DNA from: JABFRZ01 sp964631945
Lineage (GTDB): Bacteria > Planctomycetota > UBA1135 > GCA-002686595
Direction: 5' to 3'
Assembly: GCA_964631945.1 (NCBI GenBank)
Contig: CAZWAY010000004.1
Coordinates: 60,137 to 124,136 of the forward strand
Length of the DNA: 64,000 nt
Each line of letters begins with the position of its first letter. The first letter of the stretch is position 1. The translations under genes and the position numbers were made by a program. This document shows, piece by piece, positions 18,047 through 26,295 of this stretch. The notes below the pieces were generated by a model that did no database searches, had not been told where the DNA came from, and saw nothing but the letters and a program-made list of their open reading frames with translations.

Positions 18047-19021
18047 GTGCGCTTGAGCGACAAATCCCAGCGTCTGGCCGAGCTCCTGGCGAAGGTGCCG
18101 GCTCCGCACACGCCGCTGCCCAGCGTCGAGGGCAAGAGCCTGCTCGAGATCGGCTTCCTGTGCGTGCTCTACCGCCGGCTCTCGGAGAGCGCGGCCGAGA
18201 AGACGCTGCAGGCCCTGCGCTCGACCTTCCCGGACTGGAACGAGCTGCGCGTGTCGCAGGGGCAGGAGTTCCAGCACCTCGTCCAGACCAAGAGTGCCGA
18301 ACTCGCCATGCAGGTCACGCGCGACGTGCGCGAGTACCTGCAGGAGATCTACCAGAAGATCCACGGCTTCAACCTGGACGTGATCAAGGGCGACGTGGCC
18401 GAGGCCGCGCGCTTCGCCTCGCACCTGCCCTTCCTGGGCGCGAGCGCGGGACACTACCTGCTGTTGCTCGCCAACCCCGGCGAGTTGCCCATCAGCCCGG
18501 CCGTGGTGCGCACCCTCGACCGCCTGGGGATCTTCAAGCGCACCTCCTCGATCAAGAAGGCCCAGGCCGGGATCGAGGGCTCCGTGCCCGAGAGCATGCG
18601 GCGCGACTTCGCCATCCGCCTGGGCTTCGTGGTCGAGAAGTGGTGCGACGCGAAGAAGCCGCTGTGCTGGGAGTGCCCGCTGGTCGGGGGGTGTCCGCAC
18701 GGCAAGAAGGTCGAGCGCGACTGGAAGCAGTCCCAGCGCCGGCTGGAGTTGCAGCGCGCGCGCGAGGACGAGCGCCAGGTGAAGGAAGCCGAGAAGGAAC
18801 GCCGGCGCGCGGCGGCCGAGGAGAAGCGGCGCCTGATCGCCAAGGCCAAGGACGAGGCCAAGCGCCAGCGCGAGGCCGAGCGGAACAAGGCCAAGCTCAG
18901 CGCCAAGGCCGCCAAGAAGCGTCCGGTCGAGGCCAAGTCGCGCAAGAAGTCGGCGCCCAAGAAGAGCGTCCACAAGAAGATCACGCGCGACGCGCCGAAG
19001 GCCAAGAAGAAGCAGCGGTGA
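18047..19021 (+). CDS. Endonuclease III-like Fe-S helix-hairpin-helix protein, catalytic residues missing
   Basis: Residues 25-216 resemble the endonuclease III/HhH-GPD fold and end with four cysteines at 200, 207, 210 and 216 (C-x6-C-x2-C-x5-C), the exact 4Fe-4S spacing of EndoIII and MutY. The HhH is HLPFLGASAGH (126-136), with serine 133 at the place of the catalytic lysine, and the later aspartate motif is replaced by PISPAVVR (serine 150). I therefore predict no glycosylase/lyase activity. Residues 222-324 form a highly charged coiled-coil and lysine-rich tail. The GTG start at 18047 gives 324 aa; the stop overlaps maf (GTGA). It may be a DNA-binding redox or repair accessory protein. 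Confidence 0.75.
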   Translation: MRLSDKSQRLAELLAKVPAPHTPLPSVEGKSLLEIGFLCVLYRRLSESAAEKTLQALRSTFPDWNELRVSQGQEFQHLVQTKSAELAMQVTRDVREYLQEIYQKIHGFNLDVIKGDVAEAARFASHLPFLGASAGHYLLLLANPGELPISPAVVRTLDRLGIFKRTSSIKKAQAGIEGSVPESMRRDFAIRLGFVVEKWCDAKKPLCWECPLVGGCPHGKKVERDWKQSQRRLELQRAREDERQVKEAEKERRRAAAEEKRRLIAKAKDEAKRQREAERNKAKLSAKAAKKRPVEAKSRKKSAPKKSVHKKITRDAPKAKKKQR

Positions 19022-19647
19022 GGCCGGGCGCGCCGCTCGCGCGCATCGTGCTGGCTTCCGCCTCGCCGCGGCGACGCCAGCTCTTGCTCCAGGCCGGCCT
19101 GGTGTTCGAGGTCGAGCCCGCAGGTGTGGACGAGGACCTGCCGCCGGGCATCGAACCCTTCGCCGCGGCGCGTCTGCTGGCCGAGCGCAAGGCTTGTGCA
19201 GTCGCGCTGCGCGCGCGACCACCCGCCTTCGTGATCGGCGCCGACACGGTCGTGGCCGTGCCGCACGAGGCCGAGCACGAGCTGCTCGGCAAGCCGGCCT
19301 CGCCGCTGGAGGCGGCCGGGATGCTGCGCGCGCTCTCGGGCACGCGCCACGCCGTCGTCACCGGGGTGTGCGTGGTGCGCACCGAGGACCAGGCCGTGTT
19401 CGTGGACGCCGAGCGCACCTGGGTGCGCATGCGCGTGATCACGCCGCGCGAGATCGACGCCTACGTGGCCTCGGGCGAGTGGCGCGACAAGGCCGGGGGC
19501 TACGCCATCCAGGAGAGCGCCGACCGCTTCGTCACGGCGCTCGAGGGCGGTGGCTTCGACAACGTGGTCGGGCTGCCCGTGGCCCGCACCCTGGCCCTGC
19601 TGGCCGCGGCGGGCGCGCCCGTCTCCGCCGCGCCCGGCCGGGGCTGA
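19018..19647 (+). CDS. maf: Maf-like nucleotide pyrophosphatase
   Basis: Maf proteins hydrolyse non-canonical or canonical nucleoside triphosphates to monophosphates. The start IVLASASPRRRQLL is diagnostic; the conserved GADTVV (about residue 75), the RALSGTRHAVVTGV segment and the DKAGGYAIQ motif (about residue 160) with the catalytic aspartate/lysine are all present. GTG at 19018 overlaps the preceding stop by 4 nt, indicating translational coupling with the EndoIII-like gene. At 209 aa the length is normal. Confidence 0.93.
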   Translation: MRPGAPLARIVLASASPRRRQLLLQAGLVFEVEPAGVDEDLPPGIEPFAAARLLAERKACAVALRARPPAFVIGADTVVAVPHEAEHELLGKPASPLEAAGMLRALSGTRHAVVTGVCVVRTEDQAVFVDAERTWVRMRVITPREIDAYVASGEWRDKAGGYAIQESADRFVTALEGGGFDNVVGLPVARTLALLAAAGAPVSAAPGRG

Positions 19648-19690
19648 GCGGCCCGGACGGCGGCGTCTTGCCGGGGAGTGCCCGCCGCGC

Positions 19691-19696
19691 TAGCCT
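19691..19696 (+). promoter_or_regulatory. -10-like TAGCCT before rpmE
   Basis: GCTAGCCT lies about 90 nt before the chosen rpmE start. It matches the TAnnnT pattern seen before other genes here. No clear -35 is visible. Confidence 0.25.
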
Positions 19697-19783
19697 GCTG
19701 CGCTTCTTCGAGCCCCGACCGAGCTCCCTCGGCCCGGCCCGGTGACCCAGTCCACCGAGCGCCGGCCGGAACAGGCCAAGCCC

Positions 19784-19999
19784 ATGAAAGACGGCATCCA
19801 TCCCCGGTACGTGAACTGCACGGTGACGTGCGGTTGCGGGAACACCTTCGAGACGCGCGCCACGGTGAACGAGCTGCGCGTCGAGGTGTGCAGCGTGTGT
19901 CACCCGTTCTACAGCGGCAAGCAGCGCTTCGTGGACTCGGCCCGCCGCGTGGACAAGTTCCTGAAGCGCTATGCCAAGGTCGAAGGCGCCAAGAAGTAG
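19784..19999 (+). CDS. rpmE: 50S ribosomal protein L31 (zinc-binding type)
   Basis: The 71-aa protein begins MKDGIHPRYV as L31 usually does. It has the cysteines of the zinc-binding (C+) form: CTVTCGCGN near residue 13 and CSVCHPFYSGKQRFVD near residue 36. I chose ATG at 19784; GTG at 19742 would add 14 residues not typical of the family. It is followed after 27 nt by prfA, a common bacterial arrangement. Confidence 0.95.
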   Translation: MKDGIHPRYVNCTVTCGCGNTFETRATVNELRVEVCSVCHPFYSGKQRFVDSARRVDKFLKRYAKVEGAKK

Positions 20000-20026
20000 G
20001 CGTCGCGCCCCGCGCGTCCGTTCGTC

Positions 20027-21109
20027 ATGCTCCTCGCGCCCGCGGTGGTCGCCAAGCTGCGCGAGAAGGCCGACCGCTATCGCGAGCTGACCGAGCGCCT
20101 GTCCGAACCCGAGATCGCGGCCGACCACAAGAAGGCCGTCGAGCTGATCCGCGAGCAGGGCCGGCTGGGTGAGGTGGCGCGCCTGCGGGCCGTGCTCGAG
20201 CAGCACCAGAAGCGCCAGGCCGAGGCCGAGGCCCTGCTCGCCGACGCGAGCGCCGAGAAGGAACTGCGTGAACTCGCGCGCGAGGAACTCGCGAGCCTGG
20301 CGCAGGAGGCCGAGACGCTCGACCGCGAGATCAAGGACGCGCTGATCTCGGATGCCGAGCTCCAGCGCGACAAGGTCATCATGGAGATCCGCGCGGGCAC
20401 GGGTGGGGACGAGGCCTCGCTGTTCGCCGCCGATCTGTTCCGCATGTACCAGCGCTTCTTCGACGAGCGCGGTTGGCGCCTCGAGATGCTCTCCGGCAAG
20501 CCCTCCGAGATCGGCGGCTTCAAGGAACTCGTCTTCGCGGTCAAGGGGGCGCGCGCCTGGCGCTACCTGCGCTTCGAGGGCGGCGGCCACCGCGTGCAGC
20601 GCGTGCCCGAGACCGAGAGTCAGGGGCGCGTGCACACTTCGGCCGCGACCGTGGCCGTGCTGCCGGAGGCCGAGGAGGTGGACCTCGACATCCGCGCCGA
20701 CGACCTGCGCATCGACACCATGCGCGCCGGCGGCGCAGGCGGGCAGCACGTCAACAAGACCGAGTCGGCCGTGCGCATCGTGCACATCCCGACCGGCACC
20801 ATGGTGGTGTGCATGGACGACAAGTCGCAGCACAAGAATCGCGCCCAGGCCATGCGCATCCTGCGGGCGCGCCTGTACGAGCTGGAACGGCAGCGCCTGG
20901 CCGCCGAGCGTGCCGCCGAGCGCAAGAGCCAGGTCGGCTCGGGCGACCGTTCGGAGCGCATCCGCACCTACAACTTCCCCCAGAACCGCTGCAGCGAGCA
21001 CCGCCTGGGCCAGAACTTCGCCCTGGAGCAGGTCATGGCGGGAAAGCTCCTGCCCGTGCTCGAGGCCCTCGACGAGCAGGACCGGGAAGAACGCATCCGG
21101 AACCTCTAG
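20027..21109 (+). CDS. prfA: Peptide chain release factor 1
   Basis: RF1 terminates translation at UAA and UAG. The peptidyl-tRNA hydrolysis motif GGQ is in RAGGAGGQHVNKTESAVR near residue 234. The stop-codon recognition region reads RVPETESQGRVHTSAATV, i.e. the PxT form of RF1 and not the SPF of RF2. At 360 aa it is full length. UGA decoding would depend on an RF2 elsewhere, which matters for the proposed UGA-selenocysteine gene in this window. It sits upstream of the N5-glutamine methyltransferase prmC, which methylates this GGQ. Confidence 0.97.
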   Translation: MLLAPAVVAKLREKADRYRELTERLSEPEIAADHKKAVELIREQGRLGEVARLRAVLEQHQKRQAEAEALLADASAEKELRELAREELASLAQEAETLDREIKDALISDAELQRDKVIMEIRAGTGGDEASLFAADLFRMYQRFFDERGWRLEMLSGKPSEIGGFKELVFAVKGARAWRYLRFEGGGHRVQRVPETESQGRVHTSAATVAVLPEAEEVDLDIRADDLRIDTMRAGGAGGQHVNKTESAVRIVHIPTGTMVVCMDDKSQHKNRAQAMRILRARLYELERQRLAAERAAERKSQVGSGDRSERIRTYNFPQNRCSEHRLGQNFALEQVMAGKLLPVLEALDEQDREERIRNL

Positions 21110-21158
21110 GGCCCGTTTCCCGTTACCCTGCCCGTCCCTCCGGCCTCTTCCTCCTCCC

Positions 21159-21992
21159 ATGAGCCCTGACCAAGCGCCCCCGGACGACCTGATGGAGCTG
21201 CCCGACCCCCTCCTCGGGCCTGGCGCACGCCCACCGCTGCGTGAGCTCGACAAGGCCCCGCAGCACCTGCGCCTGGCGGCGCTGATCGTGACCGGCGGCT
21301 CGCTCTTGCCCTGGATGCCGGGCAAGCTCGAGGCGGGCGACGGTGCCTGGTGGCTGATGGCGCTGCTCGGCAAGGCCATCATGGGGGCGGCGGCCTGGTT
21401 GTGGCTGCAGCAGGTCCGGCACGACTTCGGCCCGAAGCTCACGGGCGTGCTGGGGCAGCTCGCCGACCTGCACCTCAAGCCCAAGACCAAGCCGGCCCCG
21501 GACGAGACCAAGCGCAAGGCCAAGCCGAAGGCCGCCACCAGCCTGCACCTCGAGCACCCGTTCCCGACCGGGCTGCACGCGCTGGCGCTGGTGCTGGGCG
21601 TGGCCGCGGTGCTCGTGGCGGCGCGCGACCCGCGCGTGGGCTTCGCCAGCACCTCGAGCGGGATGCCCGAGGTGATCATGCTCGGCTGGGCCGCCTTCAC
21701 CTGGGTCCACATCGCTGGCTACGAGCGCTGGGGCGCCTTCAACCCGCTCTTCCCGCTGATGTTCCTGGGCATGCTCTTCGCCGGGATCATGGGCGTGCTC
21801 GGCGCGCTGGCCAACGAGTCCGGCGGCCTGATGAAGCTGGCCGGTCTGATGGGCGGCGGCCTGGTCGCGGCCGGCGGCGGGCTGGCGGCCTACACGATCG
21901 TCGAGGCCATGATGCAGGCCAAGAAGCAGGGCGACCGCAAGAAGGCGGAGGCGCTCGAGGCGCGCAAGGCGGCGCGCGGCAAGAAGGCCTGA
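21159..21992 (+). CDS. Uncharacterised multi-span membrane protein
   Basis: I do not recognise a family. The 277-aa protein has about six hydrophobic segments: one pair near residues 38-90, then a charged cytoplasmic stretch rich in lysine and proline (about 105-130), then segments near 140-160, 170-190, 198-220 and 225-250. It ends in a basic helix (KKQGDRKKAEALEARKAARGKKA, near the C-terminus). It is inserted between prfA and prmC and lies 7 nt before prmC, so it probably shares their transcript. Confidence 0.75.
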   Translation: MSPDQAPPDDLMELPDPLLGPGARPPLRELDKAPQHLRLAALIVTGGSLLPWMPGKLEAGDGAWWLMALLGKAIMGAAAWLWLQQVRHDFGPKLTGVLGQLADLHLKPKTKPAPDETKRKAKPKAATSLHLEHPFPTGLHALALVLGVAAVLVAARDPRVGFASTSSGMPEVIMLGWAAFTWVHIAGYERWGAFNPLFPLMFLGMLFAGIMGVLGALANESGGLMKLAGLMGGGLVAAGGGLAAYTIVEAMMQAKKQGDRKKAEALEARKAARGKKA

Positions 21993-21999
21993 CGACCCC

Positions 22000-22860
22000 A
22001 TGGCTGCCGCGAACGAGCCGCGTACCGCGCGCGAGATGCTCGCGCGCGGGCACGAGTTCCTCGCGCAGCGCGGGGTCGAGGCGCCGCGGCGCGAGGCCGA
22101 GCTCCTGGTCGCGCATGCCCTGGGCCTCGGGCGGTTGCAGCTGTTCCTCGCGCTCGACCGTCCGCTGGAACGCGACGAGATCGTGCGCGGCCGCGAGCTC
22201 CTGACGCGGCGCGGCAAGCGCGAGCCGACCGCGTACCTGACCGGCAAGCGCGAGTTCTACGGGCGCGAGTTCCGCGTCGGTCCCGGCGTGCTCGTGCCGC
22301 GCCCGGAGAGCGAGATCCTGGTCGATCGGGCACGGGCGCTGCTGGCCGGGTGCTCGGCGCCGCGCCTGGCCGACGTGGGCACGGGGTCCGGCTGTCTGGC
22401 CGTCACCCTGGCGCTCGAGCTCCCCTCGAGCCGCGTCCTGGCGCTGGACGTTTCCGCACGGGCGCTGGAGCAGGCGCGCGCCAACGCGGCCCGGCTCGGG
22501 GCCGAGGTGGAGTTCGCCCAGGGCGACGGCCTGGCGCCGCTCGCCGGCCGCTTCGATCTGATCCTCTCGAACCCGCCCTACGTCGATCCCGCCACGCGCG
22601 CCGCGCTCGCGCCCGAGGTGCGCGAGCACGAGCCCCCCGAGGCGCTGTTCGCGCCCGCGGGCGACGCCGACCACTGGGTCCGACGCCTGCTGGCCGAGGC
22701 GCCACCGTTCCTGGCGGGAGGCGGCCATCTGCTGGTGGAGCTCGGACACGAGCAGGGCGCGCGCGTGGCCCCGGCGCTGGCGGCCAGCGCCGTGCCGTGG
22801 CGTTTCGAGCGTGATCTCGAGCGCCACCAGCGCGTGCTCGAGGTCGGCCCCTTTCCCTGA
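22000..22860 (+). CDS. prmC: Release factor glutamine methyltransferase
   Basis: PrmC uses S-adenosylmethionine to methylate the GGQ glutamine of RF1 and RF2. The SAM-binding motif is ADVGTGSGCLAV (about residue 125) and the catalytic NPPY motif is in LILSNPPYVD (about residue 190). The N-terminal helical domain that contacts release factors is present, and VPRPESEILVD precedes motif I as in the family. At 286 aa it is full length. It is downstream of prfA, one gene removed. Confidence 0.95.
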   Translation: MAAANEPRTAREMLARGHEFLAQRGVEAPRREAELLVAHALGLGRLQLFLALDRPLERDEIVRGRELLTRRGKREPTAYLTGKREFYGREFRVGPGVLVPRPESEILVDRARALLAGCSAPRLADVGTGSGCLAVTLALELPSSRVLALDVSARALEQARANAARLGAEVEFAQGDGLAPLAGRFDLILSNPPYVDPATRAALAPEVREHEPPEALFAPAGDADHWVRRLLAEAPPFLAGGGHLLVELGHEQGARVAPALAASAVPWRFERDLERHQRVLEVGPFP

Positions 22861-22881
22861 GGTCGGGCGCGTGCCCGGGGC

Positions 22882-23253
22882 CTACGCCGTGGAAGCCACG
22901 AAGGCGTCCAGGCGCTGGCGCTGGGGCTCGCCCAGCTCGTTCAAGAACAGCGCGATCTCGTAGTGATCGACTGCCTTCGAGAGCGGCAGACAGCGCACCA
23001 CCGCGCCGCGACCCTCGATGCGCACGGCCTCGCTGCGCCCGCGCCCCGGCAGGTCGATGCGCACCGAGAGGATCGTCATCTCGGGCAGCGCGCGGTCGAG
23101 ATAGAAGCAGATCCCGGCCCGCGAAACGTCGCGCAGGCGTGCCACGTGGGCGCCGTCGTCGAGCTGGATCGTGATCGAACCGTCGTACAGGGCGCGCGGG
23201 TGGGCCCGCCGCTCGCGACCGCCGGGGCTGGGCTTCTCGGGGCTGCTGCTCAT
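22882..23253 (-). CDS. PilZ domain protein
   Basis: This 123-aa single-domain protein has the c-di-GMP-binding signature: RRAHPRAL near residue 16 (RxxxR-like) and LRDVSRAGICF near residue 42 (the D/NxSxxG motif). It would act as a small c-di-GMP receptor. No gene for motility or cellulose synthesis is adjacent, so the output is unknown. TACGCT on the minus strand (23267-23262) lies 8 nt before the start and may be a -10 element. It is divergent from ssb. Confidence 0.8.
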   Translation of the reverse strand: MSSSPEKPSPGGRERRAHPRALYDGSITIQLDDGAHVARLRDVSRAGICFYLDRALPEMTILSVRIDLPGRGRSEAVRIEGRGAVVRCLPLSKAVDHYEIALFLNELGEPQRQRLDAFVASTA

Positions 23254-23303
23254 GGGCTCGAAGCGTACCGGCGCGCGCCCATGCAATCGAGTCCCGCGGC
23301 GGC

Positions 23304-23309
23304 TAGACT
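23304..23309 (+). promoter_or_regulatory. -10-like TAGACT before ssb
   Basis: TAGACT lies 26 nt before the ssb ATG. AGGAGC at 23323-23328 can serve as the ribosome binding site. No good -35 is visible. Confidence 0.4.
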
Positions 23310-23335
23310 GGCGGGCGGACACAGGAGCAAGAGCC

Positions 23336-23779
23336 ATGGCGAGCTTCAACAGGGTCATCTTGATGGGCAACCTGACGCGCAACCCCGAGACGCGCTTCAC
23401 GCAGGGCGGCATGCCCATCGTGAACTTCGGGCTGGCCGTCAACCGCCGCTTCCAGGACGGCGAGGGCAACTGGAAGGAGGAGGCGACCTTCGTCGACGTG
23501 ACCATCTTCGGCAAGCGCGGCGAGGCCTTCGCGCGCTTCCACACCAAGGGCAAGCCGGCCCTGGTGGAGGGCCACCTGCGCATGGACAACTGGGACGACA
23601 AGACCACCGGGCAGAAGCGCAGCAAGCTCTACGTGGTGGCCGAGAACTGGGAGTTCGTCGGCGCCGGGGGCGGGCGCGATGGCGGTGGTGGTGGCGGTGG
23701 CGGTGGCTACGAGGGCGGCGGGGAGGCGGTCGAGTCCTCCACGCCCTCGCCGGCCGCCGTGGACGAGACGCCGTTCTAG
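23336..23779 (+). CDS. ssb: Single-stranded DNA-binding protein
   Basis: SSB coats single-stranded DNA and recruits repair and replication partners. The OB fold begins FNRVILMGNLTRNPE and continues through the ATFVDVTIFGKRGEA segment. A glycine-rich linker (residues about 107-128) leads to an acidic tip ending DETPF, which matches the conserved partner-binding C-terminus. The 147-aa length is normal. There is a plausible Shine-Dalgarno AGGAGC upstream of the ATG. Confidence 0.96.
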   Translation: MASFNRVILMGNLTRNPETRFTQGGMPIVNFGLAVNRRFQDGEGNWKEEATFVDVTIFGKRGEAFARFHTKGKPALVEGHLRMDNWDDKTTGQKRSKLYVVAENWEFVGAGGGRDGGGGGGGGGYEGGGEAVESSTPSPAAVDETPF

Positions 23780-23807
23780 TCCGACCCATGAGCCGCGAGG
23801 TGTCCGC

Positions 23808-24509
23808 GTGCGCCTGACGGTGCGGCTCTTCGCCAGCCTGCGCGAGCGCGCCGGGCGCGAGCGGTTGCTGCTCGAGGGCGTGCCGCCAGGTACGGACGTG
23901 GGTGGGGCCAAGCGGCTCCTGGAGGAGCGTCATCCCGAGCTCGGTTCGCTGCAGGCCGTGCGCGGCGTGCTCGGCGCGAGCTATGTGGCCGACTCGACGC
24001 CGCTCTCCGAGGACGCGGAGCTGGCCCTGTTGCCGCCGGTCTCGGGCGGTTCCGGGGCCGAGGACGAGGCCCTGGCGCGCGGGCGCTTCGAGTTCTCGTC
24101 CGAGCCCCTCGACGTGGCCGCCGCCCAGGCCCGCGTCGAGCACGCCTCCTGCGGTGCCGTGCTCGTTTTCACGGGCAACGCGCGCGATCGCAACGGGGCG
24201 CGCGAGGTCGTGCGCCTCGACTACGAGGCCTTCCCGAGCATGGCCGAGCAGGAGATGGCGCACGTCTTCGAGGACTGCCGCGCGCGCATCGCCGGCGACA
24301 GCGGGCATGCGCTGCGCATGCTGGTGCAGCACCGCACCGGCACCGTCCCCGTCGGTGAGCCCGCGGTGGTGGTCGCGGTCGCCTGCCCGCACCGCGACGC
24401 GGCCTTCCAGGCCGCGCGTTTCCTGATCGACGAGCTCAAGGCGCGCGTGCCGATCTGGAAGCGCGAGGTCTACGCCGACGGCCACCACTGGATCGGCGAG
24501 CGCCCCTGA
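23808..24509 (+). CDS. MoaD-MoaE fusion: molybdopterin synthase, both subunits
   Basis: Residues 1-78 are a ubiquitin-like MoaD (VRLTVRLFASLRERAG ... LALLPPVSGG), ending in a GG that is normally the free C-terminus carrying the thiocarboxylate. A short linker leads directly into MoaE (from about residue 90), which has the ARDRNGAREVVRLDYEAFPSMA region, HRTGTVPVGEP and the lysines of LKARVPIWKREVYADG. Together they convert cPMP to molybdopterin. Fused MoaD-MoaE (MoaX) is known in a few bacteria and there requires cleavage after the GG. The start is GTG at 23808; no other moa genes are adjacent. Confidence 0.9.
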   Translation: MRLTVRLFASLRERAGRERLLLEGVPPGTDVGGAKRLLEERHPELGSLQAVRGVLGASYVADSTPLSEDAELALLPPVSGGSGAEDEALARGRFEFSSEPLDVAAAQARVEHASCGAVLVFTGNARDRNGAREVVRLDYEAFPSMAEQEMAHVFEDCRARIAGDSGHALRMLVQHRTGTVPVGEPAVVVAVACPHRDAAFQAARFLIDELKARVPIWKREVYADGHHWIGERP

Positions 24510-24561
24510 GCGTAGGCTGCGCGGCCCATCGGGGCCGTCCGGGCCGCCGATCCGGGTGCGC

Positions 24562-26268
24562 ATGAGCAAGCAGAACGTGGGCGGAGTCAGCCTCAACGCC
24601 GCGGGTGTCGAGCGCGAGGAGCTCGAGGTCGACGTCCTGATCGTGGGCGCCGGCCCGGCCGGGTTGGCCTGCGCGATCCAGCTCAAGCGGCTCTTGCAGC
24701 AGGCTGGCCAGGGCGACGCCGCGCTGCTCGTGCTCGAGAAGGCCGAGGAGGTCGGCTACCACGTGCTCTCGGGCGCCGTGATGGATCCGAAGGGCATGCA
24801 GGAGCTCTTCCCCGACTGGCGCGAGAAAGGCTGCCCGATCGAGAGTCCGGTGACCTTCGATTGCCTCGACTTTCTGCGCGCGAACGGCAAGCGCCTGCGC
24901 CTGCGCGGCGCGCTGGTGCCGCCGCCCCTGAAGAACCACGGGAACTTCATCGTCAGCCTGTACCGCGTGGTGCGCTGGCTGAAGGCCGAGGCCGAGGCGC
25001 TCGGCATCGACGTCTACCCCGGATTCGCGGGCGCCAGCCTGAACTACGACGGGCGCCGCGTCACCGGCGTGCAGACGCGCGACGCGGGCATCGGCAAGCA
25101 CGGCGAGCAGAAGCCCACCTTCCAGCCGGGCATGAACGTCAAGGCCAAGGTGACGGTCTTCGCCGAGGGCACGCGTGGCTCGCTGGCCAAGGGCCTGATC
25201 GCCAAGCTCGGGCTCGATGCGGGCAAGAACCACCAGCTCTACGAGACGGGCATCAAGGAGATCTGGCGCATCCCGGAGGCGCGTGCGCGCGAGCTCCAGG
25301 GCAGCGTGATCCACACGCTCGGCGCGCCGCTCGGCACCTCGGGCTACGGCGGTGGCTGGATCTACGGCCTGGGCGAGAATCGCCTCTCGCTCGGGTACGT
25401 GGTCGGACTCGACCACCCGGACGTGAAGCTCGATCCGCACGCGCTCTTCACGCAGTGGAAGCAGCACCCGGCCGTGGCCGAGCTGCTGGCGGGCGGCGAG
25501 ATCCTGCGCTACGGCGCCAAGACCATCCCGGGCGGCGGCTACTTCGCCATGCCGAAGCTCCATGGCGACGGCTTCGTGCTGGTGGGGGACACGGCCGGGT
25601 TCGTGAACATGCCGCGCCTGAAGGGCATCCACCTGGCCCTGAAGTCGGGCCTGCTGGCGGCCGAGGCCCTGGCCGAGGCGCTGGCGAAGGACGACACCTC
25701 GGAGGCCGCGCTCGCGTCCTACGCGGCGCGCTTCGAGGCCTCCTGGGCGCGCGCCGAGCTCCACGGCGTGCGCAACTTCCGCCAGGCCTTCCAGGGCGGC
25801 TTCTTCGCGGGTCTGTTCGACGCCGCGCTCCAGCAGGTCACCGGCGGGCGCGGGCTGGTCGCGCGCCGCACGGCCAGCGCCGACCACGAGACGCGCCGGC
25901 CGCTGGCCCAGGCTCGCCTCGAAAAGCCGTCCTTCGACGGCAAGCTGGCGCTCGACAAGCTCACCGACGTGTACCACTCCGGCGCGGTGCACGAGGAGGA
26001 CCAGCCCGCGCACCTGGTGGTGCGCGACCCGGACCTGTGCATCACGCGCTGCACCACCGAGTTCGGCAATCCCTGCCAGCACTTCTGCCCGGCGGCGGTC
26101 TACGAGTGGCCCCACGCGAACGCCGAGGTCGCGCGCGCGGCCGGCGGGGTCGTGATCAACTTCTCGAACTGCGTGCACTGCAAGACCTGCGACGTCGCCG
26201 ATCCGTACCAGATCATCGAGTGGACCGTGCCCGAGGGCGGCGGCGGCCCGAAGTACATCGACATGTAG
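24562..26268 (+). CDS. Electron transfer flavoprotein-ubiquinone oxidoreductase
   Basis: ETF-QO is a membrane-associated flavoprotein that passes electrons from ETF, reduced by acyl-CoA and other dehydrogenases, to the quinone pool. The FAD motif is VLIVGAGPAGLACAIQLK near residue 25. The C-terminal ferredoxin-like part carries the 4Fe-4S cysteines: CITRC from residue 493, then CQHFCP, and later CVHCKTCDV. The GGGWIYGLGE and LVGDTAGFVNMPRLKGIH segments are typical. At 568 aa it is full length. This links the organism to fatty-acid or amino-acid oxidation. etfA and etfB are not in the window. Confidence 0.95.
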   Translation: MSKQNVGGVSLNAAGVEREELEVDVLIVGAGPAGLACAIQLKRLLQQAGQGDAALLVLEKAEEVGYHVLSGAVMDPKGMQELFPDWREKGCPIESPVTFDCLDFLRANGKRLRLRGALVPPPLKNHGNFIVSLYRVVRWLKAEAEALGIDVYPGFAGASLNYDGRRVTGVQTRDAGIGKHGEQKPTFQPGMNVKAKVTVFAEGTRGSLAKGLIAKLGLDAGKNHQLYETGIKEIWRIPEARARELQGSVIHTLGAPLGTSGYGGGWIYGLGENRLSLGYVVGLDHPDVKLDPHALFTQWKQHPAVAELLAGGEILRYGAKTIPGGGYFAMPKLHGDGFVLVGDTAGFVNMPRLKGIHLALKSGLLAAEALAEALAKDDTSEAALASYAARFEASWARAELHGVRNFRQAFQGGFFAGLFDAALQQVTGGRGLVARRTASADHETRRPLAQARLEKPSFDGKLALDKLTDVYHSGAVHEEDQPAHLVVRDPDLCITRCTTEFGNPCQHFCPAAVYEWPHANAEVARAAGGVVINFSNCVHCKTCDVADPYQIIEWTVPEGGGGPKYIDM

Positions 26269-26295
26269 ACGTGCGCAGCGCGCGCGCCCCTCGGC

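Noticed and set aside
23660..23730. GGT/GGC repeats near the end of ssb as a microsatellite
   Set aside because: They code the glycine-rich linker typical of SSB proteins.
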